In this document: positions 54,756 through 62,690 of the stretch, piece after piece
How the letters are laid out: the number at the start of each line of letters is the position of its first letter
Numbering within the stretch: the stretch's first letter is position 1
From: Winogradskyella costae
GTDB taxonomy: Bacteria > Bacteroidota > Bacteroidia > Flavobacteriales > Flavobacteriaceae
DNA length: 64,000 nucleotides
Direction of reading: 5' to 3'
Assembly (NCBI RefSeq): GCF_013403865.1
Contig: NZ_JABFDK010000003.1
Location: 273,851 to 337,850 of the forward strand
Translations under genes and position numbers: made by a program
Notes under the pieces: model-generated
The model's database searches: none
Told to the model about the DNA's origin: nothing
What the model saw: the letters and a program-made list of their open reading frames with translations, nothing else

Positions 54756-56018
54756 CTATCCGAATAAGCTTAATTGATTACTCAACATTTTCTGGTACTT
54801 ACTTGTTGAATTCTGAAGGATTAAGCCTTTAATCTTTTCTGAGGTTAAATCTCTTTTTTCAAACTGATTACTATCACAGACCATAAAATATTGTGCTCTA
54901 TTTAAAGCAACCCCTATTTTTTTTAAATGTTCCCAATTTAATTTCCTAAAGCGTCTAGCATTTATAATTTTAAAAACAGATTTCATTCCTAAACCTGGAA
55001 TCCTAGCTAACATCCGCTGGTCTGCGGTATTCACATCAACAGGAAATTCATGGAGATTTCGCAAAGCCCAACTCAATTTGGGATCTACATCTAAATCTAA
55101 ATTTTGATGTTGTTCGTTTAAAATTTCACTGACATCAAAACCGTAAAACCGCATGAGCCAATCCGTTTGATACAACCTGTTTTCGCGAAGCATCGGCACA
55201 GCGCTTCCTATTTGCGGTAAACGATTATCATAACTTATTGGTACATAACCCGAATAATATACACGCTTTAAATTATAGTTCTTATAAAAATGATTAGACG
55301 TTTGCATAATCTGAAAATCATTCTCTCCACTAGCTCCAATAATCATTTGTGTACTCTGACCAGCAGGCGCAAATTTAGGAGTGCTTTTAATGATTTTCTT
55401 TTCGGCATTATACTGAATGATTTCATTTTTCACCTTAATCATCGGTTTTATAAAATCTTCACGCTTTTTATCTGGTGCCAGTTTTTTAAGTCCGGCTTCT
55501 GTGGGAATTTCAATATTAACGCTTAACCGATCTGCGTAGAGTCCGGCTTCACGCATCAATTCATCTGAAGCTCCAGGAATAGATTTTAGATGAATATAAC
55601 CGTTAAAGTTTTCTTCTAATCTTAATTTCTTCGCGACAGCCACCAAGCGTTCCATGGTGTAATCGGCACTTTTAAAAATTCCTGAACTTAGAAAAAGCCC
55701 TTCAATATAATTTCTACGATAAAAGTTAATGGTTAAATCCACCACTTCCTGCACTTTAAAAGCAGCGCGCTTTACGTCATTACTTTTTCGGGTAACACAA
55801 TAAGCACAATCAAAAATGCAGTGGTTAGTTAGTAAAATTTTTAATAAAGATACACAGCGACCATCTTCAGTATAGGAATGACAAATCCCCATGCCTGTAG
55901 CATCTCCTAATCCTTTATTGGTATTGGCACGTTTACTTCCGCTAGACGAGCACGATACATCATACTTTGCAGCATCTGCAAGTATTTTTAATTTTTCTTG
56001 GGTACGTTGAAAAGACAA
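54756..56018 (-). CDS. Radical SAM protein, putative DNA modification/repair (TIGR03916-like)
   Basis: The 420-residue protein has the 4Fe-4S cysteines Cys67, Cys71 and Cys74 in CIFDCAYC. A TIM-barrel core follows (GLFLSSGIFKSADYTMERLV, SIPGASDELMREAGLYADRLSVNIEIPTE), then a C-terminal helix-hairpin-helix domain that binds DNA (VNTADQRMLARIPGLGMKSVFKI). It starts with TTG at 56018. A strong AGGAGG with 7-base spacing supports this start; no in-frame ATG lies near. With the DUF4130 gene it forms a known but uncharacterised two-gene unit. Confidence 0.92.
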   Translation of the reverse strand: MSFQRTQEKLKILADAAKYDVSCSSSGSKRANTNKGLGDATGMGICHSYTEDGRCVSLLKILLTNHCIFDCAYCVTRKSNDVKRAAFKVQEVVDLTINFYRRNYIEGLFLSSGIFKSADYTMERLVAVAKKLRLEENFNGYIHLKSIPGASDELMREAGLYADRLSVNIEIPTEAGLKKLAPDKKREDFIKPMIKVKNEIIQYNAEKKIIKSTPKFAPAGQSTQMIIGASGENDFQIMQTSNHFYKNYNLKRVYYSGYVPISYDNRLPQIGSAVPMLRENRLYQTDWLMRFYGFDVSEILNEQHQNLDLDVDPKLSWALRNLHEFPVDVNTADQRMLARIPGLGMKSVFKIINARRFRKLNWEHLKKIGVALNRAQYFMVCDSNQFEKRDLTSEKIKGLILQNSTSKYQKMLSNQLSLFG

Positions 56019-56025
56019 ATATTTT

Positions 56026-56031
56026 CCTCCT
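56026..56031 (-). promoter_or_regulatory. Canonical Shine-Dalgarno of the radical SAM gene
   Basis: Minus-strand AGGAGG lies 7 bases before the TTG start at 56018. Such full matches are uncommon in this window, where leaders are mostly A-rich, so it decides the unusual start codon. Confidence 0.75.
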
Positions 56032-56056
56032 GAATCTTAAGTTAAAATCTTAAGCA

Positions 56057-56064
56057 CAAAAATA
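56057..56064 (-). promoter_or_regulatory. -7 element of the radical SAM gene
   Basis: Minus-strand TATTTTTG matches the -7 consensus, 38 bases before the TTG start. Two ATCTTAAG copies lie between promoter and start. No good -33 element is seen. Confidence 0.45.
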
Positions 56065-56214
56065 CTACATACAATAGCTATTCCTTGCTTCATTTTGTAG
56101 TAATTTAAATAATAGAGCTTATTAACGGTGTCTAACAGCTTTGAATTTAAATGGGTTAATATTTTGATGATATCATTTAAACGTCATCAGATTTAAACCT
56201 TATTTTTCAGGACT

Positions 56215-56811
56215 ATGAAAAACTTCATAATCATCACCTTAATAACCTTAAACCAAACTATGAGTGCACAGCACATTATTCCTGAAGATATAAAAACGAA
56301 CGTAAATAAAGCTTTAATGTATTATCCTGAATTAGGAGATACTAATATTGAATTCCGATTTAAAAAAAATATTAAGAAATCGACGATGCAAGCTAGACCA
56401 ACATTTGGCAGTTTCTTTAAAAGTAGAAAGAACAGAGATTATGTGATTCTAATTAGTGAAAAGTTTCAAATTGCAGATAAAGAGTTTTTAACTCGGCATA
56501 TACCCAACGACATTTTCATTGGTTGGATTGGTCATGAATTGGGACATATTATGGATTACCAAAACCGAAACAAGCCCAACCTTATATGGTTCGGTCTTAA
56601 ATATCTATTATCGCAAAACCATATTGTTGAGGCAGAACGCGCCGCAGATTCTTTTGCTGTTGCTCATGGCATGGAAAACTACATTCTAAAAACGAAAGAC
56701 TTTATTTTGAATAATGCAGATATCACACAATCATATAAAGATCGGATTAAGAAATATTATTTATCGCCTGAAGAAATAATGCATTTGGTAGAAGAACGGG
56801 ATTCTGAATAG
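56215..56811 (+). CDS. Secreted or periplasmic small metallopeptidase-like protein
   Basis: The 198-residue protein begins with a short hydrophobic signal-like segment ending TMSAQ (residue 19). It carries HELGH at 107-111, the zinc HExxH motif, and downstream EAERAAD (139-145), whose Glu could be the third ligand of a gluzincin. This is the pattern of minimal M48-like or similar peptidases, although the family is not certain. It has no visible neighbour partner. Confidence 0.7.
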   Translation: MKNFIIITLITLNQTMSAQHIIPEDIKTNVNKALMYYPELGDTNIEFRFKKNIKKSTMQARPTFGSFFKSRKNRDYVILISEKFQIADKEFLTRHIPNDIFIGWIGHELGHIMDYQNRNKPNLIWFGLKYLLSQNHIVEAERAADSFAVAHGMENYILKTKDFILNNADITQSYKDRIKKYYLSPEEIMHLVEERDSE

Positions 56812-56836
56812 AATTATGATGATATTTTCATGGTTT

Positions 56837-56858
56837 AACTCAATAATAATTGAGTTTT
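56837..56858. terminator. Probable bidirectional terminator
   Basis: AACTCAA (56837-56843) pairs with TTGAGTT (56850-56856) around a 6-base loop between the convergent metallopeptidase and GH3 genes. The stem is short and the T-run is limited. Confidence 0.5.
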
Positions 56859-56879
56859 ATATTTTGAATAATACATAAT

Positions 56880-58406
56880 TTAAGACTCATTAATAAATGC
56901 TTCCCAATCCGCAAATTTTTCTTCTCCCATAACGCGTTCCATTTTTACTTGGCCGCCTTTCTTTTTGTTTCGTTCGTTCCAATCATAAAAGCGGTTTGGT
57001 GAAATCACTTTTACTTTCACACCTTTAAGGGCTTTGCTCCTAGCCACTTTATAATTCTTATTTGCTGTTTTTAGGCTTTGATCTAAAGCGTCTGCAATAA
57101 TGGAATTATCAACACCTTTTATATCCGAGCCTAGATACCAATAATGATAAAACTCGTCATCATCTCCTCGTTTGGCGCAGATGGTGTATTCCGGAATTGT
57201 AGTGTTAAATCGCTCTTCTAATTCTCGCATAGCTGCATCCATTTTATTAACTGATAATTGCGAACCTACTGTATTCATAAAAAACTTAGTTCTTCCTGTA
57301 ATTTTAATTTCGGCACGTTCAACATCAGTAAATTCAATAGTATCTCCAATAAGGTATCTCCAAGCTCCACTGACTGTACTAATAATTAAAACGTAGTCTT
57401 GATTCAATTCAACTTGATCTAAAGTTAAGGCTGGGGCTCGGTCATTAAGCGAACCATCTTCATTGATGTATTCTGGTTTGAAGGGTACAAATTCAAAATA
57501 AATACCGTTATCCGTATTGAGCTGCATAGCATCCGTTTCTGGTCGTACTTGTGTAGCAATATAACCCTCGGAAGCCAAATACGTATCAATAACTGTGATT
57601 GGCTTTCCTAATAAGGCATTAAAACTTTTCTTATAAGGACCAAAAGCCACTCCACCCGAGGTATAAACTTGTAAGTTTGGCCAAATTTCATGAATATTAT
57701 TAAGATTGTGGTAGTCTATTACTTTTTGAAGCATTAATTCTATCCAAGACGGAATGCCGCTTAATGCCCCAATGTCCCAATCTTTAGCACGTTCTGCAAT
57801 GCGCTGCACGCGCTCGTCCCAATCTTCAATTTGTGAAATTTCTTCACCTGGTTTGTAGTAGCCTCTAAACCACGATGGAATATTACTTGCGCTAATACCG
57901 CTAATTTCTCCTTCGAGATGATCATTATTTTCCTCTAGGTCTGTAGAACTACCGAGCATCATGATTTCTTTTTCAAAAAAATCTGCAGGTAAATCAAAAT
58001 TATTTAAGGCAAACACCTGTTTGATTCCTGCATTTCTTATCGCATCAATCATATCATCGGTAACAGGAATACGTTTGCTCGTTTTACCTGTGGTACCAGA
58101 ACTCAATGCAAAGTATGATGGTTTCCCTGGCCAAGTTACATTACTTTCTCCTTCATGGTATTTATGCCACCATTGTGTATTTATTTTATTGTAATCAAAA
58201 TACGGCACATGCTTGGCAAAACTATGTTGTAAGTTAGCTGCTTCAAGTATGGTTTCAAAATCATATTGCGCACCAAATTGCGTACTTTTTGCTGTTTCAA
58301 GCAATTCCTTAAGTACTTTTTCTTGAGCTTCTTCATGAATTACTTCAGATGTAAACGTATCCTTCAACTCTATAACTCCTTTAATTATATTTCCTAGTAT
58401 GGCCAT
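56880..58406 (-). CDS. GH3-family adenylate-forming enzyme
   Basis: The 508-residue protein matches the GH3 auxin-responsive-promoter family: YFALSSGTTGKTSKRIPVTDDM (the nucleotide-binding serine/threonine-rich loop), VYTSGGVAFGPYKKSF, VIDTYLASEGYIATQ, the ATP motif DYVLIISTVSGAWRYLIGDTIEF and the C-terminal KITGRTKFFMNTVGSQLS. Plant members conjugate acids to amino acids; the bacterial substrate is unknown. It is 27 bases after the Cys-rich protein gene on the same strand. Confidence 0.88.
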   Translation of the reverse strand: MAILGNIIKGVIELKDTFTSEVIHEEAQEKVLKELLETAKSTQFGAQYDFETILEAANLQHSFAKHVPYFDYNKINTQWWHKYHEGESNVTWPGKPSYFALSSGTTGKTSKRIPVTDDMIDAIRNAGIKQVFALNNFDLPADFFEKEIMMLGSSTDLEENNDHLEGEISGISASNIPSWFRGYYKPGEEISQIEDWDERVQRIAERAKDWDIGALSGIPSWIELMLQKVIDYHNLNNIHEIWPNLQVYTSGGVAFGPYKKSFNALLGKPITVIDTYLASEGYIATQVRPETDAMQLNTDNGIYFEFVPFKPEYINEDGSLNDRAPALTLDQVELNQDYVLIISTVSGAWRYLIGDTIEFTDVERAEIKITGRTKFFMNTVGSQLSVNKMDAAMRELEERFNTTIPEYTICAKRGDDDEFYHYWYLGSDIKGVDNSIIADALDQSLKTANKNYKVARSKALKGVKVKVISPNRFYDWNERNKKKGGQVKMERVMGEEKFADWEAFINES

Positions 58407-58433
58407 TTTTTGATTTCAATGTTAATTGTTTTA

Positions 58434-58751
58434 TTATGCTGCAATTTTTCGACACGCTTCAGAACATGCTCTACACGATTTAGCACATTCTATACAATGT
58501 TCGTGCTTATGCTCTTCGCAATGATCTGCACAATAGTCACAAATTTCGGCACATAGTAAGGCGTATTGTTTAACGTAAGCACTATCTGATGTCATCATTT
58601 TAAGTAAGTTATCACAAGCATCAGCACATTGTAAGCAACACTTTGGACAATCGTTTATGCTCTCTTTTCCGGCCATTTCTGTAAGACAAATTCTACAATC
58701 TACTATACATTTCTGACAGGCTTCAATCACATCTCTATAAATCGCTTTCAT
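58434..58751 (-). CDS. Four-helix-bundle Cys-rich protein, Csp-like
   Basis: The 105-residue protein has 18 cysteines arranged in CxxC/CxxxC patterns along four helices (CQKCIVDCRIC, CPKCCLQCADAC, CAEICDYCADHC, CIECAKSCRACSEAC). This matches the DUF326/Csp family of cytosolic copper-storage proteins, which bind many Cu(I) ions inside the bundle. No signal peptide is seen, so it is cytoplasmic. A 13-bp palindrome lies 57 bases upstream. It is followed by the GH3 gene 27 bases on. Confidence 0.9.
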   Translation of the reverse strand: MKAIYRDVIEACQKCIVDCRICLTEMAGKESINDCPKCCLQCADACDNLLKMMTSDSAYVKQYALLCAEICDYCADHCEEHKHEHCIECAKSCRACSEACRKIAA

Positions 58752-58808
58752 AATTATTGTTTTAGATTTAATTTTTACTAATATCTAATATCGCATTAAA
58801 AGAAACTG

Positions 58809-58821
58809 TTCCGATTCGGAA
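58809..58821. promoter_or_regulatory. Perfect 13-base palindrome upstream of the Csp gene
   Basis: TTCCGA (58809-58814), T and TCGGAA (58816-58821) form a perfect inverted repeat in GC-richer sequence than its surroundings. Its place upstream of a putative copper-storage gene suggests an operator, perhaps metal-responsive. The regulator is unknown. Confidence 0.45.
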
Positions 58822-59103
58822 AAGAATTAACGCATTTAGAAAAAGCATATCACCATTGAAACTGACATAAAGGGTAATCCACGAAAGGTCAACTAGATTC
58901 AACTTTAAAAATGAGAGGGATTATTTTTAAATATATGGCTACGCTTTTACTACTACATGGCTATAATTAAAAATCCTTTAATATTAAATTATGATTTTTT
59001 AAAATGTCCGTTATAATTTCAACCTTAAAACTTGAGACTGATTTCTTTAATAAACCCTAAATTTCCTTAGTATTAATTTAGGACGTTCTTCGTAAAATTT
59101 ATG

Positions 59104-59111
59104 TAGTTTTG
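59104..59111 (+). promoter_or_regulatory. -7 element of gcvT
   Basis: TAGTTTTG matches TANNTTTG exactly, 26 bases before the ATG at 59138. The -33 position (about 59082) has no clean TTTG. Confidence 0.55.
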
Positions 59112-59137
59112 CACATCTAAAATTAAAACAACTCAGA

Positions 59138-60220
59138 ATGAAAGATACTGCTTTATCGTCTACTCACGAAGCACTTGGTGCTAAAATGGTTCCATTTGCG
59201 GGCTATAATATGCCTGTTCAATATGAAGGTGTAAATATAGAACACGAAACAGTTAGAACATCGGTTGGTGTTTTTGATGTCTCTCATATGGGTGAATTTT
59301 TAATTGAAGGTCCACATGCTTTAGAACTGATTCAAAACGTATCGAGTAACGATGCCTCTAAGTTAGAAGTTGGCAAGGCGCAATACAGCTGTTTACCAAA
59401 TGATGATGGTGGTGTTGTAGATGATTTAATTATTTATAAATTAAAGGAAGAAACGTATTTATTAGTCGTTAATGCGAGTAATATTGAAAAGGATTGGAAT
59501 TGGATAGCCTCTAAAAACGATGTTGGTGCTGAGATGCGAGATATAAGTGAGGATTATTCGTTATTGGCTATACAAGGACCAAAAGCCGTTGAAGCAATGC
59601 AGTCGATAACGAGTCATGATTTATCTGCTATAAAATTCTATAATTTTGTAGTTGGTGATTTTGCAGGTGTTGATAATGTTATTATTTCGGCTACAGGCTA
59701 TACTGGTAGTGGTGGATTTGAAATCTATTGCAAAAATTCGGAAGTAAAACAAGTTTGGGATAAAGTTTTTGAAGCAGGAGCTGATTTCGGAATTAAACCT
59801 ATAGGTTTAGCAGCGAGAGATACGTTGCGTTTAGAAATGGGCTATTGTTTATATGGTAATGATATTGATGATACTACCTCGCCCATTGAAGCTGGTTTAG
59901 GTTGGGTTTGTAAGTTCAACAAAGACTTTACTAATAGTGAAGCGTTAAAAGCTGAAAAAGAGCATACACCAGAAAATAAATTAGTAGCCTTTAAATTAGA
60001 TGAGCGCGGTATTCCTCGTCACGGTTACGATATTGTAGATAGCAGCGGAAAAACGATTGGAAGAGTGACTTCTGGTACTATGAGTCCTAGTTTAGGTATT
60101 GGTATTGGTATGGGTTATGTACCTACGGTATTTTCTAAAGTAGATAGTAAAATATTTATTCAGGTGCGTAAAAAAGCGATCCCTGCAACTGTTGTAAAGG
60201 CCCCTTTTTATAAAGGCTAA
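59138..60220 (+). CDS. gcvT: Glycine cleavage system T protein (aminomethyltransferase)
   Basis: The 360-residue protein has full family length. It has [30 protein letters not shown] near the start (catalytic Asp in the GVFDVSHM strand), [54 protein letters not shown] and the C-terminal [10 protein letters not shown]. It transfers a methylene group from the lipoyl-H protein to tetrahydrofolate. The other glycine cleavage genes are not in this window. Confidence 0.96.
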   Translation: MKDTALSSTHEALGAKMVPFAGYNMPVQYEGVNIEHETVRTSVGVFDVSHMGEFLIEGPHALELIQNVSSNDASKLEVGKAQYSCLPNDDGGVVDDLIIYKLKEETYLLVVNASNIEKDWNWIASKNDVGAEMRDISEDYSLLAIQGPKAVEAMQSITSHDLSAIKFYNFVVGDFAGVDNVIISATGYTGSGGFEIYCKNSEVKQVWDKVFEAGADFGIKPIGLAARDTLRLEMGYCLYGNDIDDTTSPIEAGLGWVCKFNKDFTNSEALKAEKEHTPENKLVAFKLDERGIPRHGYDIVDSSGKTIGRVTSGTMSPSLGIGIGMGYVPTVFSKVDSKIFIQVRKKAIPATVVKAPFYKG

Positions 60221-60242
60221 AATTTAGAGTGTAGTTTGATTA

Positions 60243-61082
60243 ATGACGAAGACACATTTAGATCCTCAAAAACACCGTATTTTAATACTTGGAGTTAGCG
60301 GTTATATTGGTAATGCCATTTATAAGGAATTAGGCCCCTATTTTAAAACCTTCGGAACTTATAGAACGCCTACAAAAGCCTTTGAAGCCAATAAACATTT
60401 TTTTCATTACAACTTGGAAGAAGATGATGTTTATGAGGTTTTAGAGGCAACTAAACCGACTATTATTATTTCTGCACTTCGTGGAAATTTTAATGCACAG
60501 ACTATTGTGCACCAACACATTGCAGAATACGCACTCAGTTTTGGTTCTAAAATCATTTTCTTGTCCTCTACCAACGTATTCGATGCCTACAGTAAATTTC
60601 CGAGTTATGAATTAGACAAAACATTAAGTCATAGTATTTATGGACATTTCAAGATAAAAATTGAAAATTTAATCTTACGTCTTCCTGAAGAACAAGTTGC
60701 TGTTATCAGAGTTCCGATGATATTTGGTGCGACTTCCCCACGAATAGAAGAACTAAAACAAGCCATTTTAGAAAATGAATCTGTTGAAGTATTTCCGAAT
60801 TTAATTATGAATGTGATGCTCGATAAAAAGCTAACACAGCAAATTCATTATATTATTAATAGAAATAAATCTGGAATTTTTCATTTAGGAAGTACCGATT
60901 TAGTACATCATGATGATTATACCAAAGAAATTATCAGTACTCTCACAAATAAAAAAGTGGTATTAAAACAGGTTTATACCACTAATGAAGATCGGTATTT
61001 GGCTGTGCTTCCTAAGTTTAATAAACTTCCTAAACATCTTCAAATTACGAGTCAGGAAATATTAGAGGAACTTGGGAAGTGA
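60243..61082 (+). CDS. RmlD-like/NAD(P)-dependent epimerase family protein
   Basis: The 279-residue protein has a Rossmann start HRILILGVSGYIGNAIYKEL (GxxGxxG) and a SDR-type core: TIIISALRGNFNAQ, IIFLSSTNVFDAYSKF and YGHFKIKIENLI (YxxxK variant as Y..H.K.K). It resembles sugar-nucleotide-binding/dTDP-dehydrorhamnose reductase proteins. Substrate unknown. It is 22 bases after gcvT on the same strand and probably co-transcribed. Confidence 0.78.
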   Translation: MTKTHLDPQKHRILILGVSGYIGNAIYKELGPYFKTFGTYRTPTKAFEANKHFFHYNLEEDDVYEVLEATKPTIIISALRGNFNAQTIVHQHIAEYALSFGSKIIFLSSTNVFDAYSKFPSYELDKTLSHSIYGHFKIKIENLILRLPEEQVAVIRVPMIFGATSPRIEELKQAILENESVEVFPNLIMNVMLDKKLTQQIHYIINRNKSGIFHLGSTDLVHHDDYTKEIISTLTNKKVVLKQVYTTNEDRYLAVLPKFNKLPKHLQITSQEILEELGK

Positions 61083-61090
61083 GTGGTTAG

Positions 61091-61118
61091 TGTGAAGTGT
61101 GAAGTGTGAAGTGTGAAA
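61091..61118 (+). repeat. TGTGAAG heptamer tandem repeat
   Basis: Three perfect copies of TGTGAAG and one ending in A (61091-61118) follow the RmlD-like gene. The tract is noncoding and resembles the short intergenic repeats common in Flavobacteriaceae. Confidence 0.9.
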
Positions 61119-61138
61119 AATAATCTCATTAAAATTAC

Positions 61139-61168
61139 TTGAAACGGTTTATCATTTTATTACATTTA
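61139..61168 (+). promoter_or_regulatory. Near-consensus promoter of the pterin dehydratase gene
   Basis: TTG at 61139-61141, a 19-base spacer and TACATTTA at 61161-61168 differ from the consensus at the last -7 base. The ATG at 61188 lies 19 bases beyond. Confidence 0.45.
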
Positions 61169-61187
61169 AACTTATAAAATCAATATT

Positions 61188-61475
61188 ATGAAATTAGATG
61201 AAACTACCATAGAAAAGAGGCTATTACATTTACCAGATTGGGATTATTACGACAATGCGATTCATGCCGAATTTGAATTCGATAATTTTAAAGACTGCTT
61301 TAGTGCCATGAGTAGAATTGCTTTTGAGTGTGAAGCACAAAATCATCATCCTAATTGGAGTAATACTTATAATATTTTAAAAATAACGCTCTCCACACAT
61401 GATGAGGATGGTGTAACACTTAAAGATTTTAAATTAGCAGAAGCGATTGAGGCTATTGTGGAGGTTGAGGACTAA
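61188..61475 (+). CDS. 4a-hydroxytetrahydrobiopterin dehydratase (pterin carbinolamine dehydratase)
   Basis: The 95-residue protein has family length and the active-site motif AQNHHPNWSNTYN, followed by KITLSTHDEDGVTLKDFKLAEAIE. It dehydrates 4a-hydroxytetrahydropterin in cofactor recycling for aromatic amino acid hydroxylases; some bacterial members act in other pterin pathways. No hydroxylase gene is adjacent. It has a near-consensus promoter of its own. Confidence 0.92.
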   Translation: MKLDETTIEKRLLHLPDWDYYDNAIHAEFEFDNFKDCFSAMSRIAFECEAQNHHPNWSNTYNILKITLSTHDEDGVTLKDFKLAEAIEAIVEVED

Positions 61476-61788
61476 TTGAGAGTTGATAGTTGGAACTAAA
61501 AATTTAAAGTAATAACGCATTTAGGGCCTGACTTTAGTGTGCCGAGTGAAATTATTGATAGACAATTTTCTATTTAGGAATCATATATCTTATTTTGAGT
61601 GTTTTTTATCTTGAAACTTATATTTTTTTTTACATTTAGCTTCATTCCTATTCAAACAATTTCAATATTTTCTTAGATTTGCTATTGTAAAAATTTTACC
61701 ACGTCTAATTTCAGTGTTATTGAAGGCACGAGATAAAACATAATCGTTAACAGATTCCTGCTTTACAGGAACTAAAAATATAATTAAG
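61476..61788. other. Intergenic region and yebC leader
   Basis: This 313-base stretch has a degenerate AGTTGATAGTTGGA tract just after the dehydratase gene, the yebC promoter element at 61674 and a small leader hairpin at 61755-61771. No ORF of note was seen. Confidence 0.6.
61674..61681 (+). promoter_or_regulatory. -7 element of yebC
   Basis: TAGATTTG matches TANNTTTG exactly. It leaves a leader of about 100 bases before the ATG at 61789. The leader ends with the hairpin TTCCTG/CAGGAA at 61755-61771. No -33 element is clear. Confidence 0.5.
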
Positions 61789-62535
61789 ATGGGAAGAGCT
61801 TTTGAGTTTAGAAAAGCAAGGAAAATGAAACGTTGGTCTGCTATGAGTAAAGCCTTTACACGTATTGGTAAAGATATTGTAATGGCCGTAAAAGAAGGTG
61901 GTTCAGATCCTGATAGTAATTCACGTTTAAGAGCTGTTATACAAAATGCCAAGGCTGTAAATATGCCTAAAGATAACGTAGAGCGTGCTATAAAGCGTGC
62001 TTCAGATAAAAGTTTAGGAGATTTTAAAGAAGTTCTTTTTGAAGGTTATGCTCAACATGGCATTGCTGTACTTATTGAGACTGCAACAGATAATAATACA
62101 CGTACCGTTGCTAATGTACGTTCTTATTTTAATAAAACGGATGGTAGTTTAGGTACCTCTGGCTCGGTGGTTTTTATGTTTGATCATACCTGTAATTTTA
62201 AAATTAAAGGTGATGATTTAGACTTAGAAGAATTAGAATTAGAGTTGATTGATTCTGGGGTTGATGAAATTTTTGAAGATACCGACGAAGATGAAGACGG
62301 AGTTGAACATACAAGCGTTATGGTCTATGCGCCATTTGAGAGTTTTGGTAAAATTCAGGCCTATTTAGAGGAGAACACTATTGAAATTATTTCTTCTGGT
62401 TTTGAACGTATTCCACAGGTCACAAAAAAGATAACAGCAGAACAAGCGGAAGATGTTGAAAAGCTTCTAGAAAAGTTAGAAGAAGATGATGACGTTCAGA
62501 ATGTGTATCATACTATGGAGGAAAGTGCTGAGTAA
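61789..62535 (+). CDS. yebC: YebC/TACO1-family regulator
   Basis: The 248-residue protein has the YebC family signatures: MGRAFEFRKARKMKRWSAMSK, GGSDPDSNSRLRAVIQNAKAVNMPKDNVERAIKRAS, FEGYAQHGIAVLIETATDNNTRTVANVRSYF, GSLGTSGSVVFMFD and the acidic C-terminal domain. Members act as DNA-binding regulators (PmpR) or as translation factors for proline-rich sequences. A strong terminator follows. Confidence 0.95.
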   Translation: MGRAFEFRKARKMKRWSAMSKAFTRIGKDIVMAVKEGGSDPDSNSRLRAVIQNAKAVNMPKDNVERAIKRASDKSLGDFKEVLFEGYAQHGIAVLIETATDNNTRTVANVRSYFNKTDGSLGTSGSVVFMFDHTCNFKIKGDDLDLEELELELIDSGVDEIFEDTDEDEDGVEHTSVMVYAPFESFGKIQAYLEENTIEIISSGFERIPQVTKKITAEQAEDVEKLLEKLEEDDDVQNVYHTMEESAE

Positions 62536-62559
62536 CAATTTTTGATTATAACAATTACG

Positions 62560-62585
62560 AGAGGGCTTCTGCCCTCTTATTTTTG
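62560..62585 (+). terminator. Rho-independent terminator of yebC
   Basis: AGAGGGC (62560-62566) pairs with GCCCTCT (62571-62577) with a TTCT tetraloop and is followed by TATTTTT. It isolates the integrase gene from yebC. Confidence 0.88.
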
Positions 62586-62595
62586 TCTAACATAT

Positions 62596-62612
62596 AGCTA
62601 CAATTTGTAGCT
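62596..62612. promoter_or_regulatory. 17-base perfect palindrome upstream of the integrase gene
   Basis: AGCTACAA (62596-62603), T and TTGTAGCT (62605-62612) form a perfect palindrome 78 bases before the integrase ATG. It lies between the yebC terminator and the gene, so it could be an operator or a recombinase-binding core. Confidence 0.5.
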
Positions 62613-62690
62613 TCTTTATTTATATCTCAAATAAACCATGATTTTAGCGTAATTTACATCTTTATAACAACTCCGTAAACGACTAATATC

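Larger units (their letters stand above)
58752..59137. other. Divergent intergenic region
   Basis: This 386-base stretch holds the 13-base palindrome at 58809 and the gcvT promoter element at 59104. No ORF of note and no further repeat were seen. Confidence 0.6.
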
